A stretch of 64,000 nt of DNA from Serratia ureilytica (GCF_013375155.1 NZ_JABXOF010000008.1:62001-126000), one strand, 5' to 3'; numbered from the stretch's first letter, positions 27,533-38,897 are shown. Translations and numbers: made by a program. The notes: generated by a model not told the origin, from the sequence alone.

Positions 27533-28495
27533 TTACAGACGCTGCGCCACCAACTGCTGCATCATATCGATATGCGCCGGCTCGTCGTTCAACGCTGAGA
27601 TGTATTCAAACTTCTCGCCGCCGGCCTTAAGGAAGATCTCGCGGTTCTGCTCTTTAATCTCTTCCAGCGTTTCCAGGCAGTCCGCCGAGAAACCGGGGCA
27701 GATCAGCTGAATGTGCTTCACGCCCTGCGCCGGCAGCCCTTTTAGGGTCTCATCGGTATACGGCGTCAGCCAAGGCTCGCGGCCGAAGCGCGATTGGTAC
27801 GTCATCATCACCCGCTCCGGCGCCAGCGGCAGCGTGGCGCTCAGCGCACGCAGCGTATCCTCGCAGCGCTGCGGGTAGTCGTCGCCCAGCCGCGCATAAC
27901 GTTTGGGGATGCCGTGGAAAGACAGCACCAGCCGGTCCGGCTGGCCGTGCTCGGCGAACGAGCGCTCCACGCTTTGTTGCAGCGCGGCGATATAGGCCGG
28001 GTGTTCGGCGTAATCGCGAATGAAGGCCACCGACGGCAAGCGGCGATAGCCTTTCAGCACCCGCGCCACGCCATCCCATACCGCCGCGCTGGTGGAACAG
28101 GAATATTGCGGATAGAGCGGCAGCACCACCAGGTTGGTCACGCCCTGCGCCAGCAGCTTGTCGATGGCTTCCGCCAGGCTCGGCGAACCGTAGCTCATGC
28201 CCAGCTCCACCGGCGTATTCGGCATGCGCGCCGCCAGCGCCCGCTGTTGGCGGCGGCTGTACACCAGCAGCGGCGAACCCTCTTCCATCCACACCGACTG
28301 ATAGAGTTTAGCCACGCGCGGCGAACGGATCGGCAAGATCGCGCCGTTGAGGATCGGCCACCAGATCAGCGGCGCCGTGTCGACCACGCGATCGTCACTG
28401 AGGAATTCCTTCAGATAGCGTTTGACCGCCGACGAGGTCGGCGCATCTGGCGTGCCCAGGTTCACCAGCAATACGCCGTGTTTCTCTTGCTTCAT
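27533..28495 (-). CDS. hemH: Ferrochelatase
   Basis: Inserts ferrous iron into protoporphyrin IX, the last step of haem synthesis. 320 aa, as in E. coli, with [20 protein letters not shown], the catalytic-His stretch [11 protein letters not shown] and [16 protein letters not shown] longer frame adds 21 residues, but ATG 28495 aligns with E. coli and has AGGGGAA seven bases upstream. In E. coli hemH directly follows adk; here a glycerate operon separates them. Confidence 0.96.
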   Translation of the reverse strand: MKQEKHGVLLVNLGTPDAPTSSAVKRYLKEFLSDDRVVDTAPLIWWPILNGAILPIRSPRVAKLYQSVWMEEGSPLLVYSRRQQRALAARMPNTPVELGMSYGSPSLAEAIDKLLAQGVTNLVVLPLYPQYSCSTSAAVWDGVARVLKGYRRLPSVAFIRDYAEHPAYIAALQQSVERSFAEHGQPDRLVLSFHGIPKRYARLGDDYPQRCEDTLRALSATLPLAPERVMMTYQSRFGREPWLTPYTDETLKGLPAQGVKHIQLICPGFSADCLETLEEIKEQNREIFLKAGGEKFEYISALNDEPAHIDMMQQLVAQRL

Positions 28496-28614
28496 CTCAG
28501 TTCCCCTCATTTCCTTTCCGGCCGGCATTCCGTTCTGGGTCGGGATGTCAGCAGCCATTAATGCCGGCTATTGTAACGGAAAAGTCCTGCGTCGAAACCG
28601 ATAACAGCAACAGG

Positions 28615-29778
28615 CTATGCCTGTGGGCATCTTCCTTGCGCCAGCTGCCATACCGCCGCCACGTTGCGCGCCGTCACCTGCAGATTGCGATCGGCGTCCG
28701 CCAGCGCTTCTTCCAGCGTCACGATGCGATCGAGCACCGAAAACGCCGCATCGATGCCGTGTTGATGCACCACCGGATAATCCGGCGCCAGGCTGCCGGC
28801 AATGGCGATCACCGGCACGCCGTGACGCTTGGCTACCCGCGCCACGCCGATCGGCGTTTTACCGTGGACAGACTGGCTGTCCAGCCGCCCTTCGCCGGTG
28901 ATCACCAAATCGGCATCGCGCACCGCTTCATCCAGGCGCAGGGTTTCAGTGACGATTTCGATGCCCGGCCGCAAGCGCGCGTCGAGCATGCCGAGCAGCG
29001 CCGCCCCCATGCCGCCCGCCGCACCCGCCCCTGGCTGGGTCAGCACGGCGCGGCCGGTTTCCCGTTCCAGCAGTTCGCCATAGTGGTGCAACGCCGCATC
29101 GAGCTGCGCCACCATCTCCGGCGTCGCCCCTTTCTGCGGCCCGAATACCGCCGACGCGCCCTTTGCGCCGCACAGCGGGTTATCCACGTCGCAGGCGGCG
29201 GTTACGCTCACCCGCTGCCAACGCGCGTCCAGCCCGGCGAGATCGAGGTGCGCCAGCTGCGCCAGCGCCGCGCCGCCCATTGGCAGCGGGCGACGATCCT
29301 TATCCAGCAATTTAACGCCCAGCGCCTGCATCATTCCGGCGCCGCCGTCGTTGGTGGCGCTGCCGCCGATGCCGAGAACGATCGCCTTCACGCCGCGATC
29401 CAGCGCCGCCAACATCAGTTCGCCGGTGCCGTAACTGGTGGTGATGCGCGGATCGCGCCGGTTGGGCGGCGCCAAGTGCAGCCCGGAGGCGGCGGCCATT
29501 TCAATCACCGCGGTTTCGCCATCGCCCAACAAGCCATAGAACCCCTGCACCGGCTCCCCGAGCGGGCCGGTGACCGTCACCTGAACGATTTCACCGCCGG
29601 TGGCCGCCACCATCGACTCCACCGTGCCTTCACCGCCGTCCGCCATCGGCAGCTTCACGTAGTGCGCCTGCGGGTAAATCTGACGGAATCCCCGCTCGAT
29701 GGCGTCGGCGACGCCGAGCGCGCTCAGGCTCTCTTTGAAAGAATCCGGGGCAATAACCACTTTTTTCAGCGTTTTCAT
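28615..29778 (-). CDS. Glycerate 2-kinase (GlxK/GarK type)
   Basis: Phosphorylates D-glycerate to 2-phosphoglycerate, feeding glycolysis. 387 aa, co-linear with E. coli GlxK: APDSFKESLSA at the start, ADGGEGTV, GIGGSATNDGG, ACDVDNPLCGAKGA and VITGEGRLDSQ. The ATG at 29778 has AAGGA upstream; a GTG directly before it (29781) is also possible. It is the last gene of the regulator-permease-kinase operon, nine bases after gntP. GlxK and GarK are hard to tell apart by eye. Confidence 0.93.
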   Translation of the reverse strand: MKTLKKVVIAPDSFKESLSALGVADAIERGFRQIYPQAHYVKLPMADGGEGTVESMVAATGGEIVQVTVTGPLGEPVQGFYGLLGDGETAVIEMAAASGLHLAPPNRRDPRITTSYGTGELMLAALDRGVKAIVLGIGGSATNDGGAGMMQALGVKLLDKDRRPLPMGGAALAQLAHLDLAGLDARWQRVSVTAACDVDNPLCGAKGASAVFGPQKGATPEMVAQLDAALHHYGELLERETGRAVLTQPGAGAAGGMGAALLGMLDARLRPGIEIVTETLRLDEAVRDADLVITGEGRLDSQSVHGKTPIGVARVAKRHGVPVIAIAGSLAPDYPVVHQHGIDAAFSVLDRIVTLEEALADADRNLQVTARNVAAVWQLAQGRCPQA

Positions 29779-29787
29779 CACTGTTCC

Positions 29788-31053
29788 TTATCCCGCCAGG
29801 TTAAATACGCCAAACATCAGCGCCGAGATTGCCGCGATGGTGAACCCCACCAGCGTTTCATACGGCAACAGTTTGAGCCGCTCGTGCACCGCCATATTGA
29901 CGCTGCCGCCGGTGGCGTGGAAGAAGCTGCCGTGCGGCAGGTGATCCAGCACCGTGGCGCCCGCATGGATCATCGCCGCGCCGGCCAATCCGCTCACCCC
30001 CAGCTCAAGCAGCGTGGAGCTGAACACCCCGGAGGCGACGGCGGTGCCGGCGGTGGTCGACGCGGTCGCCATCGACATCAGCGCGCCGGACAGCGGCGCC
30101 AGCAGCCAGGCCGGCAGCCCGGTGTGCGTCAAACCGGTAATCAAGACATCCTTCAGCCCCGAGTTGGCGATAATGCCCGCCAGCGTGCCGGTGCCGAGCA
30201 GCATGATCGCCACCGGCGCCATGCGCGACAGGCCGGAGACCATAAACTGATTGCACTGACGAATGCGCCCCATCAGCAGCGCGCCCACCAAACCACCGGC
30301 CGGCAGTGCGATCAGCGGATCGACGGCGATACCGGCGATCGGCCGCAGCGACAGCAGCAGGATCGCCACCAGCGGCGCGCTGATCGCCGCAGCGAAGCCC
30401 GGCCGCGCCCCTTCGGCATGCTGAGTCAGCTCTTCAGCCATCACCCTGCTACCTTTATCGCTCAGGCGACGCGCCAGCAGATAGGCCACCACCAGGCCGC
30501 ACAGCCCCGGCACGATGCCGGCCATCATCACCGAGGTGAGCGGCACGTGGAAGTTGTCCGCCGCCGCGATGGTGTTCGGGTTGGGCGACATCACGTTGCC
30601 GGCCTTGCCGCCGCCGATCATCGCCAGCAGGATCGCCGCACGAGAAATGCCGGCCTTTTGGGCGATCGACAGCGCGATCGGCGCGACGGTGATCACCGCC
30701 ACGTCGATAAACACCCCCACCGCCGTCAGGATCAGTGTAGCCACCGCCAGCGCCAGCAGCGCGCGGGTTTCGCCCACCTTGCGTACGATAGTTTCGGCGA
30801 TGGTGTGCGCCGCGCCGGATTCGATCAGCACCCCGGCCAATACCCCCGCCGCCAGAATGCGCATCACGGCGTTGGTGATGCCCTGCGCCCCGCCGATCAT
30901 CAGCGTCACGGTCTGCACCAGATCGGCGCCGCCGCACAGCCCGCCCGCCAGCGCGCCGGCAATCATGCCGTAAGCCGGTGGAACCTTGCGTAGAATCAGG
31001 ACGATGGCGACGGCTAACGCCACCAGCGCCCCCAGAGTGGATACGGTTGTCAT
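29788..31053 (-). CDS. GntP-family permease (probable glycerate/sugar-acid transporter)
   Basis: An inner-membrane symporter of the gluconate permease family, 421 aa, with some 12 hydrophobic segments and the family stretches GGKAGNVMSPNPNTIAAA and PHGSFFHATGGSVNM. Start at 31053, with GGAG ten bases upstream; the upstream extension is not family-like. Paired with a glycerate kinase, D-glycerate is the likely substrate (inference); gluconate-type acids are the alternative. Confidence 0.88.
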   Translation of the reverse strand: MTTVSTLGALVALAVAIVLILRKVPPAYGMIAGALAGGLCGGADLVQTVTLMIGGAQGITNAVMRILAAGVLAGVLIESGAAHTIAETIVRKVGETRALLALAVATLILTAVGVFIDVAVITVAPIALSIAQKAGISRAAILLAMIGGGKAGNVMSPNPNTIAAADNFHVPLTSVMMAGIVPGLCGLVVAYLLARRLSDKGSRVMAEELTQHAEGARPGFAAAISAPLVAILLLSLRPIAGIAVDPLIALPAGGLVGALLMGRIRQCNQFMVSGLSRMAPVAIMLLGTGTLAGIIANSGLKDVLITGLTHTGLPAWLLAPLSGALMSMATASTTAGTAVASGVFSSTLLELGVSGLAGAAMIHAGATVLDHLPHGSFFHATGGSVNMAVHERLKLLPYETLVGFTIAAISALMFGVFNLAG

Positions 31054-31079
31054 TGTTGTTTTCTCCGTGGTTGATGTGC

Positions 31080-31113
31080 AGGCCAACATATCCCGCGCGC
31101 CCGGCGTTGGCCT
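31080..31113. promoter_or_regulatory. Inverted repeat upstream of gntP
   Basis: AGGCCAAC and GTTGGCCT, 18 bases apart, lie within 60 bases of the gntP start. Candidate operator for the CdaR-like regulator, or a leader hairpin; nothing more can be said from sequence. Confidence 0.35.
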
Positions 31114-31126
31114 GAGGGGAAACAAC

Positions 31127-31149
31127 AAAAAATCGCCGAAGGAACGGCG
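31127..31149 (-). terminator. Terminator after the CdaR-like gene
   Basis: On the minus strand CGCCG-ttcctt-CGGCG is followed by ATTTTTT. It would end or attenuate transcription between the regulator and gntP. Confidence 0.6.
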
Positions 31150-31172
31150 CGGAATTTGTGGGTTGGCACAAC

Positions 31173-32306
31173 TCAGTCGTGCATCAGCATGCCGATATAC
31201 AACCGCAGAGAGTCAGTTAATTGATTGATTTTCATACCGGTTATGGCTTCGATGCGCTGCAGGCGATAGCGCAGGGTATTGACGTGAATATGCAGCTGCG
31301 CGGCGGCCTGCGTCTGATCACAATTCTGCGAAAAATAGTGGCGCAGCGTGGCGCGCAGCACGCCTTTTTCATCCTGTTCCTCCAGCGTCCGCCAGGGGCG
31401 CCCCAGCTCTTGCGCTCGCCAGTCCTCCCCGAGATCGCACAGCAGCGACGGCAGCGGATAGTCGTGGTAGAACAGCGTGGCGTGGCGCAATTTCAGGCGC
31501 TGCGCCATCGCCTGGGTGGCGCGCGCGGTCAGGCTGGAGCGGTAGGCGCTTTGCGGATCGTCGTAGAAACCGCCGACGATCAGCCGCACCCGAAAGCGGT
31601 GCTTGAGCTGGTTTTGCAGACGCTGCGCCTGTTGGCGCTCCAGCTTCAGGCTCCACTCGCCTTGCGCCATGCTGGCCGGGCGCAGCAGGGTCATTTCATT
31701 GAAGCCGGTAATGGCGATCAACGCATCGCGCTGGGTGGCCTCCAGCTCAGCCAGCAGTTCGCGCAGCAGGTGCGGCTGCGCCTCTTGCAGCTCGACGATC
31801 CAGACGATGCGCGCCTGGCGCAGATCCAATCCCAGATACGCCGCCATCGCTTCCAGCGACGCCGTGTTCGGCTGCGGCTGCAACAGCTGGTTCGCCAGCT
31901 CTTCCCGGTAGCGTTTTTCCCACTGGTGCTGATCCAGCAGCGCCGCCTGCTCCACCATCATCTCCGCCGCCATTTTGACCAACTCGGCGTAGGCGCGCAC
32001 CTCGGCCGGCTCGCCGGAAATGCCGATCACTCCCACCCGCTGATTGCGAAAGCTGAACGGCAGGTTGATGCCGGGCCGCACGCCCTTCAGGTGTTCGGCG
32101 GTGGCGCGGTCGATTTCCACCACCCGATTCTCCGCCAGCGCCAGCACCGCGCCTTCATGACGCTGGAACAGACGCTGTGGGTTGCCGGAAGCGATGATCA
32201 CGCCGTTGCTGTCCATCACGTTGACGGAATGGCTGATGATGCCCATCGCCCGCTGGACGATCTGGCGCGCGGTGGCTTCCGCCAGAAGTTTGGTCTGTCT
32301 GAGCAT
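31173..32306 (-). CDS. CdaR-type sugar-diacid regulator
   Basis: A transcription activator of the CdaR/SdaR family, 377 aa (E. coli CdaR 385). The N-terminal diacid-recognition domain (about 1-135) includes IVQRAMGIISHSVNVMDS, and the C-terminal PucR-type helix-turn-helix reads LHIHVNTLRYRLQRIEAITG. First gene of the operon with gntP and the glycerate kinase, so the likely signal is glycerate or a related sugar acid. It may be a paralogue of cdaR, so I give no symbol. Confidence 0.9.
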   Translation of the reverse strand: MLRQTKLLAEATARQIVQRAMGIISHSVNVMDSNGVIIASGNPQRLFQRHEGAVLALAENRVVEIDRATAEHLKGVRPGINLPFSFRNQRVGVIGISGEPAEVRAYAELVKMAAEMMVEQAALLDQHQWEKRYREELANQLLQPQPNTASLEAMAAYLGLDLRQARIVWIVELQEAQPHLLRELLAELEATQRDALIAITGFNEMTLLRPASMAQGEWSLKLERQQAQRLQNQLKHRFRVRLIVGGFYDDPQSAYRSSLTARATQAMAQRLKLRHATLFYHDYPLPSLLCDLGEDWRAQELGRPWRTLEEQDEKGVLRATLRHYFSQNCDQTQAAAQLHIHVNTLRYRLQRIEAITGMKINQLTDSLRLYIGMLMHD

Positions 32307-32421
32307 GCCCGGCTCCCTGCTGAGGATGAAAACGCAGGCTTGTTATACGCCATTTGGCGCGGGCGATTAACGGGCACGGCCGCAACAAGCCGCCGCGATC
32401 ACAATTTAACGGGAAAACGGC

Positions 32422-32451
32422 AAAAAAAACGCCGGGCCACAGGCCCGGCGT
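32422..32451 (-). terminator. adk terminator
   Basis: On the minus strand ACGCCGGGCC pairs perfectly with GGCCCGGCGT around a three-base loop, followed by a run of eight T. It starts about 20 bases after the adk stop. Confidence 0.95.
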
Positions 32452-32471
32452 CATGCACAGCCAGCTTGCTA

Positions 32472-33143
<672 letters not shown>

Positions 33144-33277
33144 TTATAAAATTGCGAAAACGCTCAACGATACCATTTCAGGGGGGGCAGGCTCAAGGCG
33201 CGCGAAGGAAATCGATTGCGGAATATGCAAAAATTCAAGCGAACAAAAGAGGGGAAAATGCGGGGAAAAACCGGAAA

Positions 33278-33306
33278 TGCGCCCCTAACGATGCCGTTAA
33301 GGGCGC
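33278..33306 (-). terminator. Probable htpG terminator
   Basis: GCGCCCTTAAC and GTTAGGGGCGC (minus strand) pair with one mismatch around six bases, 13 bases after the htpG stop; ATTTCCGGTTTTT follows. Confidence 0.6.
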
Positions 33307-33318
33307 ATATAATCAACT

Positions 33319-35190
33319 TCAGGCGGACAGCAACTTGTTCATGCGGCGGATGAACAGGTTCGGATCCTCCAGCGTGCCGCGTTCAGCCAACAGCGCCTGA
33401 TCCAAAAGCAGGTCGATCCACTCGGCGAAATGTTCGTTATCGCCCACGTCGGATGCGCGTTTGACCAACGCATGCTCAGGATTAAGCTCGAAAATGTACT
33501 TCACTTCCGGCGCCTGCTGGCCCGCAGCGGCGAACAGCTTGGCCATCTGGGTGCTCATCTCGTCGGCGTCGGTCACCACGATCGCCGGCGTATCGGTCAG
33601 GCGGTGCGTCAGACGCACATCCTTCACGCGGTCGCCCAGCAGGGTTTTCACGCGTTCGATGAACGGTTCCAGCTGCTTCTCGGCCGCCTTCTGCTCTTCG
33701 GTTTCATCCGCCAGTTTATCCAGCGTTTCATCCGCCTTGCTGACCGACTGGAACGGCTTGCCGTCGAACTCGGTCAGGTAGCTCATCATCCACTCGTCAA
33801 TGCGATCGGACAACAGCAGCACTTCGATGCCTTTCTTGCGGAACAGCTCCAGATGCGGGCTGCTCTTGGCGGCGGCGTAGCTGTCGGCGGTGATGTAGTA
33901 AATCTTTTCCTGCCCTTCCGCCATGCGGCCGACGTACTCTTCCAGCGACACGGTCTGCGCCGAGCTGTCGCCGTGGGTGGTCGCGAAGCGCAGCAGTTTG
34001 GCGATCGCTTCCTGGTTGCCGTTATCTTCCGCCGGGCCTTCTTTCAGCACCAGACCGAACTGCTGCCAGAATTTCTGGTAGCCTTCGGCGTCGTCTTTGG
34101 CCAGCTTATCCAGCATCTGCAGCACGCGCTTGGTCAGCGCGCCGCGCAGGTTCTGCGTCACGCGGCTGTCTTGCAGGATCTCGCGCGATACGTTCAGCGG
34201 CAGATCGTTGGAATCGATCAGGCCGCGCACGAAGCGCAGGTAGTTCGGCATGAACTGCTCGGCGTCGTCCATGATGAACACGCGCTGCACGTACAGCTTC
34301 AGGCCGTGCTTGTGATCGCGGTTCCACATGTCCCACGGCGCCTGCGCCGGGATATACAGCAGGCTGGTATATTCCTGCTTGCCTTCCACTCGATTGTGGC
34401 TCCAGCTCAGCGGATCGGTGAAATCGTGGGCGATGTGCTTGTAGAACTCTTTGTACTCTTCGTCGGTCACGTCAGCCTTGCTGCGGGTCCACAGGGCCTG
34501 CGCCTTGTTGATCTTCTCCCAGGTGACGGTGCCGTCTTCTTCGTTCTTGCTTTCGATCTCTACCGGCAAGGCGATGTGATCGGAATATTTGCCGATCACC
34601 GAGCGCAGGCGCCAGGCGTCGAGGTACTCATCTTCGCCTTCGCGCAGATGCAGGGTGATTTCGGTGCCGCGGGTCTCTTTGGTGATGTCGGCGATGGTGT
34701 AGTCGCCTTCACCGGCGGACTCCCAGAACACGCCCTCGTCATCGGCGGCGCCGGCCGCGCGGGTGCGCACGGTCACTTTGTCCGCCACGATGAACGCCGA
34801 GTAGAAACCAACGCCGAATTGGCCGATCAGTTGGCTGTCTTTCGCCTGGTCGGAACCGATGGATTCCAGGAACGCTTTGGTGCCCGATTTGGCGATGGTG
34901 CCGAGGTTTTCGATCACTTCTTCGCGGCGCATGCCGATGCCGTTGTCGGCAATGGTCAGGGTGCGCTGCTCTTTATCGAAGGACAAACGCACGCGCAGCT
35001 CGCCATCGCCGGCATACAGCTCCGGCGCGGACAGAGCGCGGAAGCGCAGCTTGTCGGCGGCGTCAGAGGCGTTGGAGATCAGCTCGCGCAGAAAAATTTC
35101 TTTGTTGGAGTACAGCGAATGGATCATCAAATGAAGCAGCTGTTTTACTTCAGACTGGAACCCGCGGGTTTCTTGACCTTTCATACTCAT
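33319..35190 (-). CDS. htpG: Hsp90-family chaperone HtpG
   Basis: Cytoplasmic ATP-dependent chaperone, 623 aa (E. coli 624). GHKL ATPase motifs: [31 protein letters not shown] and GTEITLHL. Middle and C-terminal dimerisation domains follow. The first of two close ATGs has GAGGT six bases ahead and is taken as the start. Driven by the sigma-32 promoter described separately. Confidence 0.98.
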   Translation of the reverse strand: MSMKGQETRGFQSEVKQLLHLMIHSLYSNKEIFLRELISNASDAADKLRFRALSAPELYAGDGELRVRLSFDKEQRTLTIADNGIGMRREEVIENLGTIAKSGTKAFLESIGSDQAKDSQLIGQFGVGFYSAFIVADKVTVRTRAAGAADDEGVFWESAGEGDYTIADITKETRGTEITLHLREGEDEYLDAWRLRSVIGKYSDHIALPVEIESKNEEDGTVTWEKINKAQALWTRSKADVTDEEYKEFYKHIAHDFTDPLSWSHNRVEGKQEYTSLLYIPAQAPWDMWNRDHKHGLKLYVQRVFIMDDAEQFMPNYLRFVRGLIDSNDLPLNVSREILQDSRVTQNLRGALTKRVLQMLDKLAKDDAEGYQKFWQQFGLVLKEGPAEDNGNQEAIAKLLRFATTHGDSSAQTVSLEEYVGRMAEGQEKIYYITADSYAAAKSSPHLELFRKKGIEVLLLSDRIDEWMMSYLTEFDGKPFQSVSKADETLDKLADETEEQKAAEKQLEPFIERVKTLLGDRVKDVRLTHRLTDTPAIVVTDADEMSTQMAKLFAAAGQQAPEVKYIFELNPEHALVKRASDVGDNEHFAEWIDLLLDQALLAERGTLEDPNLFIRRMNKLLSA

Positions 35191-35237
35191 TGATTACCTC
35201 AAAAGACAATGGCTACCAAAATCGAACAATGAGGATC

Positions 35238-35266
35238 AGATGAGGGTCAGGGTCTTGTTTTTCAAG
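35238..35266 (-). promoter_or_regulatory. Heat-shock (sigma-32) promoter of htpG
   Basis: On the minus strand CTTGAAA (35260-35266), a 13-base spacer and CCCTCATCT (35238-35246) match the sigma-32 consensus CTTGAAA/CCCCATnT closely, about 48 bases before the start codon. Confidence 0.88.
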
Positions 35267-35327
35267 CGGACGGCGGGAAATTTTTGGCAAAAAACAATGG
35301 GGCCGGGCGGCCCCATCCGGGAAAACA

Positions 35328-35932
35328 TCAGAACTTGATGGCGTGGCGCCCCGCCAGCGAATGCGACAGCGTGGTGCCGTCGACCATCTCCAGCTCGCCG
35401 CCCACCGGCACGCCGTGGGCGATGCGGCTGGCGAGCACGCCATACTGGCCACACATCTCGGCGATGTAGTTGGCGGTCGCCTCCCCTTCCACCGTCGGGT
35501 TGGTGGCGAGGATCACTTCGGTGATGCTTTCCTTTTCCAGCCGTTGCTCCAGGCGATCCAGACCGATATCGCCCGGCCCGATGCCGTCCAGCGGCGACAG
35601 ATGCCCCATCAGCACAAAGTAGCGCCCGGCGAACTGGCCGGTCTGCTCGATGGCGTGGATATCCGCCGGGCTTTCCACCACGCAAATCTGGCCGTTTTGC
35701 TGGCGGCGCGGATTGGCGCAGATGGTGCAGACGTCCTGCTCGGTGAAGGTGCGGCAATCGGCGCAGTGGCCGATCTCCGACATCGCGCGCGTCAACGCCT
35801 GCGCCAGACGCATGCCGCCGCTGCGATCGCGCTGCAGCAGCTGAAACGCCATGCGCTGCGCCGATTTCGGGCCGACGCCCGGCAGGCAGCGCAGCGCCTC
35901 CATCAGGGATTCAAGGAGCGGGCTGGTTTGCA

Positions 35933-35933
<1 letters not shown>
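35328..35933 (-). CDS. recR: Recombination mediator RecR
   Basis: With RecF and RecO it loads RecA at gaps in DNA. 201 aa as in E. coli: helix-hairpin-helix [14 protein letters not shown], a zinc finger with cysteines in CADC...CTIC, and a Toprim domain with [13 protein letters not shown]. The ATG overlaps the ybaB stop (TGATG), so it is coupled to ybaB. Confidence 0.97.
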
Positions 35934-36277
<344 letters not shown>

Positions 36278-36303
36278 CTAGGGCCGCGCACATCGCGCAG
36301 CAT

Positions 36304-38253
36304 TTAAAGGGGGCGAATACTCTCTTCATCCAGATCCGCGTCGAAGAATCGGCGCAGCGTCTGAATGTTGGTATCCGCTTCGATGGACTGGCGCGCCTGC
36401 GCCAGCTTTTCCTCATAGATGGCTTGTCGCCATTCCAGCGGGGTGCGCTCCGCCGGATTATCGTCCTCCACCACGGTCAGCTCGATCGGACCGCCGTACA
36501 GCTCACCGAGCGCGTCGGCCAGCGTCTTCTGCGCCGAAGGCGAATTCAGATGGCGCTGCGAAGACCGCAGATGGAGGCTAATCTTGCCCGGCTCCGGCTG
36601 CTGCTTGAAGGCGTTCAACGCCAGCTGCTGCACCAGTTTCGGGATCTTCAGCTTATCGATTTCCGCCGCCCAGGCGTCGCGCTCCAGCGACTCCACCACC
36701 AGCTTGGCGGCCAGCTCCGGCGTTTTCTCGTGCTCCAACGCCGTGCGCAGCGCTTTCGGCGTCGCCAGCGGTTCCGGCGCCGCCTCGGGCTCGGTCTGCG
36801 CGCGCCAACGATAGGCTTCCGGTTTCGCCGGCACCTTCTTCTCCGCCAGGCGCTGCTGGCTGCGCTCGGTCACGGAAGCCAAACGCCCCAGCGCCGAGTT
36901 TGCCGGCCGCGCTATTCCTGGCGCCGCCGGCTCATTCTTTTTTGGTGTGGATGCTCCCTGCTGCCGTTGCAGCTGGGACCGCGCTTTCAACAGCTGGGCG
37001 GTGGCATCCGGTAAAGGAGTCGATGATTGTCGCTGCGGCGCGGCCGGCTGCCCTAGCGGCGGCGGCGCGTCCTGAAACTGCGGCGGCTGTGGCGATGCGG
37101 CCTGCTGCGGCTGCGCCATCGGCGCCGGCGCGGTCTGCACCAACGCCACCGGCTCCGGGATCACCGCTTTCGGGTGAAACGCCAGCGCGCGCAGCAGGGT
37201 CATCTCAACCCCCATGCGGCGATCCGGCGCATAGGCCAGCTCTTTGCGGCCCACCAACAGCGTCTGGTAATAGAGTTGCACATCGGCCGGCGGCAGGGTG
37301 CGCGCCAGCTCGCGCAGCCGTTGTTCCACGGCGGCGTAGTGGTTGTCGAGCATCGAAGGCAGCAGTTGCACCATCGCAATGCGATGCAGCAACGCCAGCG
37401 TCTCCACCAGCAGGTTTTCCCAATCCACGCCGCGCGAAGCGGCCTGCGCGACCTGCGCCATCACCTTTTCACCGTCGGCGCTGACCAGCGCTTCGAGGAT
37501 CGCCAGCGGCTGCTCGTCATCGAGCGTGCCGAGCATCTGGCTGACGGTTGCGGCCGTCACCTGCCCCTGCCCCATGGCGATCGCCTGATCGGTCAGGCTC
37601 AGCGCATCGCGCATGCTGCCGTCGGCGGCGCGCGCCAGCAGCTGCAGCGCGCGGGCGTCGCTGGTGATCTGCTCCGCCGTCAGCACAGTTTCCAGCTGCT
37701 GGCGGATCTGATCGACGTCCAGCGCTTTGAGGTGAAACTGCAGGCAGCGGGAAAGAATGGTCACCGGCAATTTTTGCGGATCGGTGGTGGCCAACAGGAA
37801 TTTGACGTGCGGCGGCGGCTCTTCCAGCGTCTTCAGCAACGCGTTGAAGCTGTGGCGCGAGAGCATGTGCACTTCATCGATCAGGTAGACCTTGAAGCGG
37901 CCGCGCGCCGGCGCGTACTGGACGTTGTCCAGCAGATCGCGGGTATCTTCCACCTTGGTTCGGGAAGCGGCGTCGATCTCGATCAGATCGACGAAGCGCC
38001 CCTGCTCGATCTCGCGGCAGTTGTCGCATTGGCCGCACGGCGTGGCGGTGATGCCGGTTTCACAGTTCAGGCCTTTGGCCAGCAAGCGGGCGATGGTGGT
38101 TTTCCCCACGCCGCGCGTGCCCGAGAACAGATAGGCGTGATGGATCCGCCCCAGCGAGAGGCCGTTGGCCAGCGCGGTCAGGACATGTTCCTGGCCGACC
38201 ACGTCTGCGAACGTTTGAGGGCGCCACTTACGGGCGAGAACCTGATAGCTCAT
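36304..38253 (-). CDS. dnaX: DNA polymerase III tau and gamma subunits
   Basis: Clamp-loader ATPase. The full frame gives tau (649 aa; E. coli 643): P-loop GTRGVGKTT, zinc cysteines CETG...CGQCDNC, DEVHMLS, sensor SRCLQFH, then a proline/glutamine-rich linker and the polymerase- and helicase-binding C-terminal domains. A programmed -1 frameshift yields the shorter gamma (see separate entry). It is followed by ybaB-recR; apt lies upstream. Confidence 0.98.
   Translation of the reverse strand: MSYQVLARKWRPQTFADVVGQEHVLTALANGLSLGRIHHAYLFSGTRGVGKTTIARLLAKGLNCETGITATPCGQCDNCREIEQGRFVDLIEIDAASRTKVEDTRDLLDNVQYAPARGRFKVYLIDEVHMLSRHSFNALLKTLEEPPPHVKFLLATTDPQKLPVTILSRCLQFHLKALDVDQIRQQLETVLTAEQITSDARALQLLARAADGSMRDALSLTDQAIAMGQGQVTAATVSQMLGTLDDEQPLAILEALVSADGEKVMAQVAQAASRGVDWENLLVETLALLHRIAMVQLLPSMLDNHYAAVEQRLRELARTLPPADVQLYYQTLLVGRKELAYAPDRRMGVEMTLLRALAFHPKAVIPEPVALVQTAPAPMAQPQQAASPQPPQFQDAPPPLGQPAAPQRQSSTPLPDATAQLLKARSQLQRQQGASTPKKNEPAAPGIARPANSALGRLASVTERSQQRLAEKKVPAKPEAYRWRAQTEPEAAPEPLATPKALRTALEHEKTPELAAKLVVESLERDAWAAEIDKLKIPKLVQQLALNAFKQQPEPGKISLHLRSSQRHLNSPSAQKTLADALGELYGGPIELTVVEDDNPAERTPLEWRQAIYEEKLAQARQSIEADTNIQTLRRFFDADLDEESIRPL
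36902..36954 (-). promoter_or_regulatory. dnaX programmed -1 frameshift site
   Basis: On the minus strand the slippery heptamer A-AAA-AAG occupies 36937-36943, with AGGGAG about ten bases upstream and a GC-rich stem (36902-36931, 11 pairs with one mismatch) downstream. Slipping by -1 reads GAA then TGA at 36932-36934, giving a gamma protein of 440 aa that ends Lys-Lys-Glu. All three parts match the E. coli signal. Confidence 0.93.
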
Positions 38254-38345
38254 TAATACCGGAGAAGTCGAGTAATCTGGAGGGTCATGCTAACACAGCC
38301 CCGCGGCAATCCGCGAGGCCGTTGTGCCCAAGGGGCGATGCCGCA

Positions 38346-38897
38346 TCAATGACCGGCGAAGTCCACCAGGCAGTAGCAATCGATGCCCAGCTTGTTCAGA
38401 CGCGCTTCTCCGCCCAGATCCGGCAGGTTGATGATGAACGCGGCGTCTTTCACTTCACCGCCCAGACGGCGGATCAGTTTGGTGGTCGCTTCAATGGTGC
38501 CGCCGGTCGCCAGCAGATCGTCCACCACCAGCACTTTGTCGCCCGCGGTGATGGCGTCGGTGTGGATCTCCAGCTTGTCGGTGCCGTACTCCAGCTCATA
38601 GCTTTCGCTGAGCGTGGCGCGCGGCAGTTTGCCCGGTTTGCGCACCGGCACGAAACCGACGCCCAACGCTAACGCGACGGGCGCGCCGAACAGGAAACCA
38701 CGCGCTTCGGTACCCACCACCTTGGTCACGCCCGCTTCGCGATAGCGCTCAACCAGCAGCTCGATGCTGGCGGCGTAGGCCAACGGGTTTTCCAGCAGGC
38801 TGGTCACGTCGCGGAACAGGATGCCCGGCTTCGGATAATCCGGGATGGTTTTGATACTGTCTTTAATAAACTGAAGCTGCTGCGCAGTAGCGGTCAT
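38346..38897 (-). CDS. apt: Adenine phosphoribosyltransferase
   Basis: Salvages adenine with PRPP to give AMP. 183 aa, co-linear with E. coli Apt. Visible motifs are [13 protein letters not shown], the flexible-loop RKPGKLPR and the PRPP motif [14 protein letters not shown] frame extends 53 codons upstream, but the ATG at 38897 (MTATAQQL) is the family start. It lies upstream of dnaX on the same strand. Confidence 0.97.
   Translation of the reverse strand: MTATAQQLQFIKDSIKTIPDYPKPGILFRDVTSLLENPLAYAASIELLVERYREAGVTKVVGTEARGFLFGAPVALALGVGFVPVRKPGKLPRATLSESYELEYGTDKLEIHTDAITAGDKVLVVDDLLATGGTIEATTKLIRRLGGEVKDAAFIINLPDLGGEARLNKLGIDCYCLVDFAGH

Noticed and set aside
28561-30993. 810-codon open frame antisense to the glycerate kinase and permease genes
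   Set aside because: The product is an Arg/His/Gln-rich repeat-like string typical of GC-rich antisense frames; both sense genes are well recognised.
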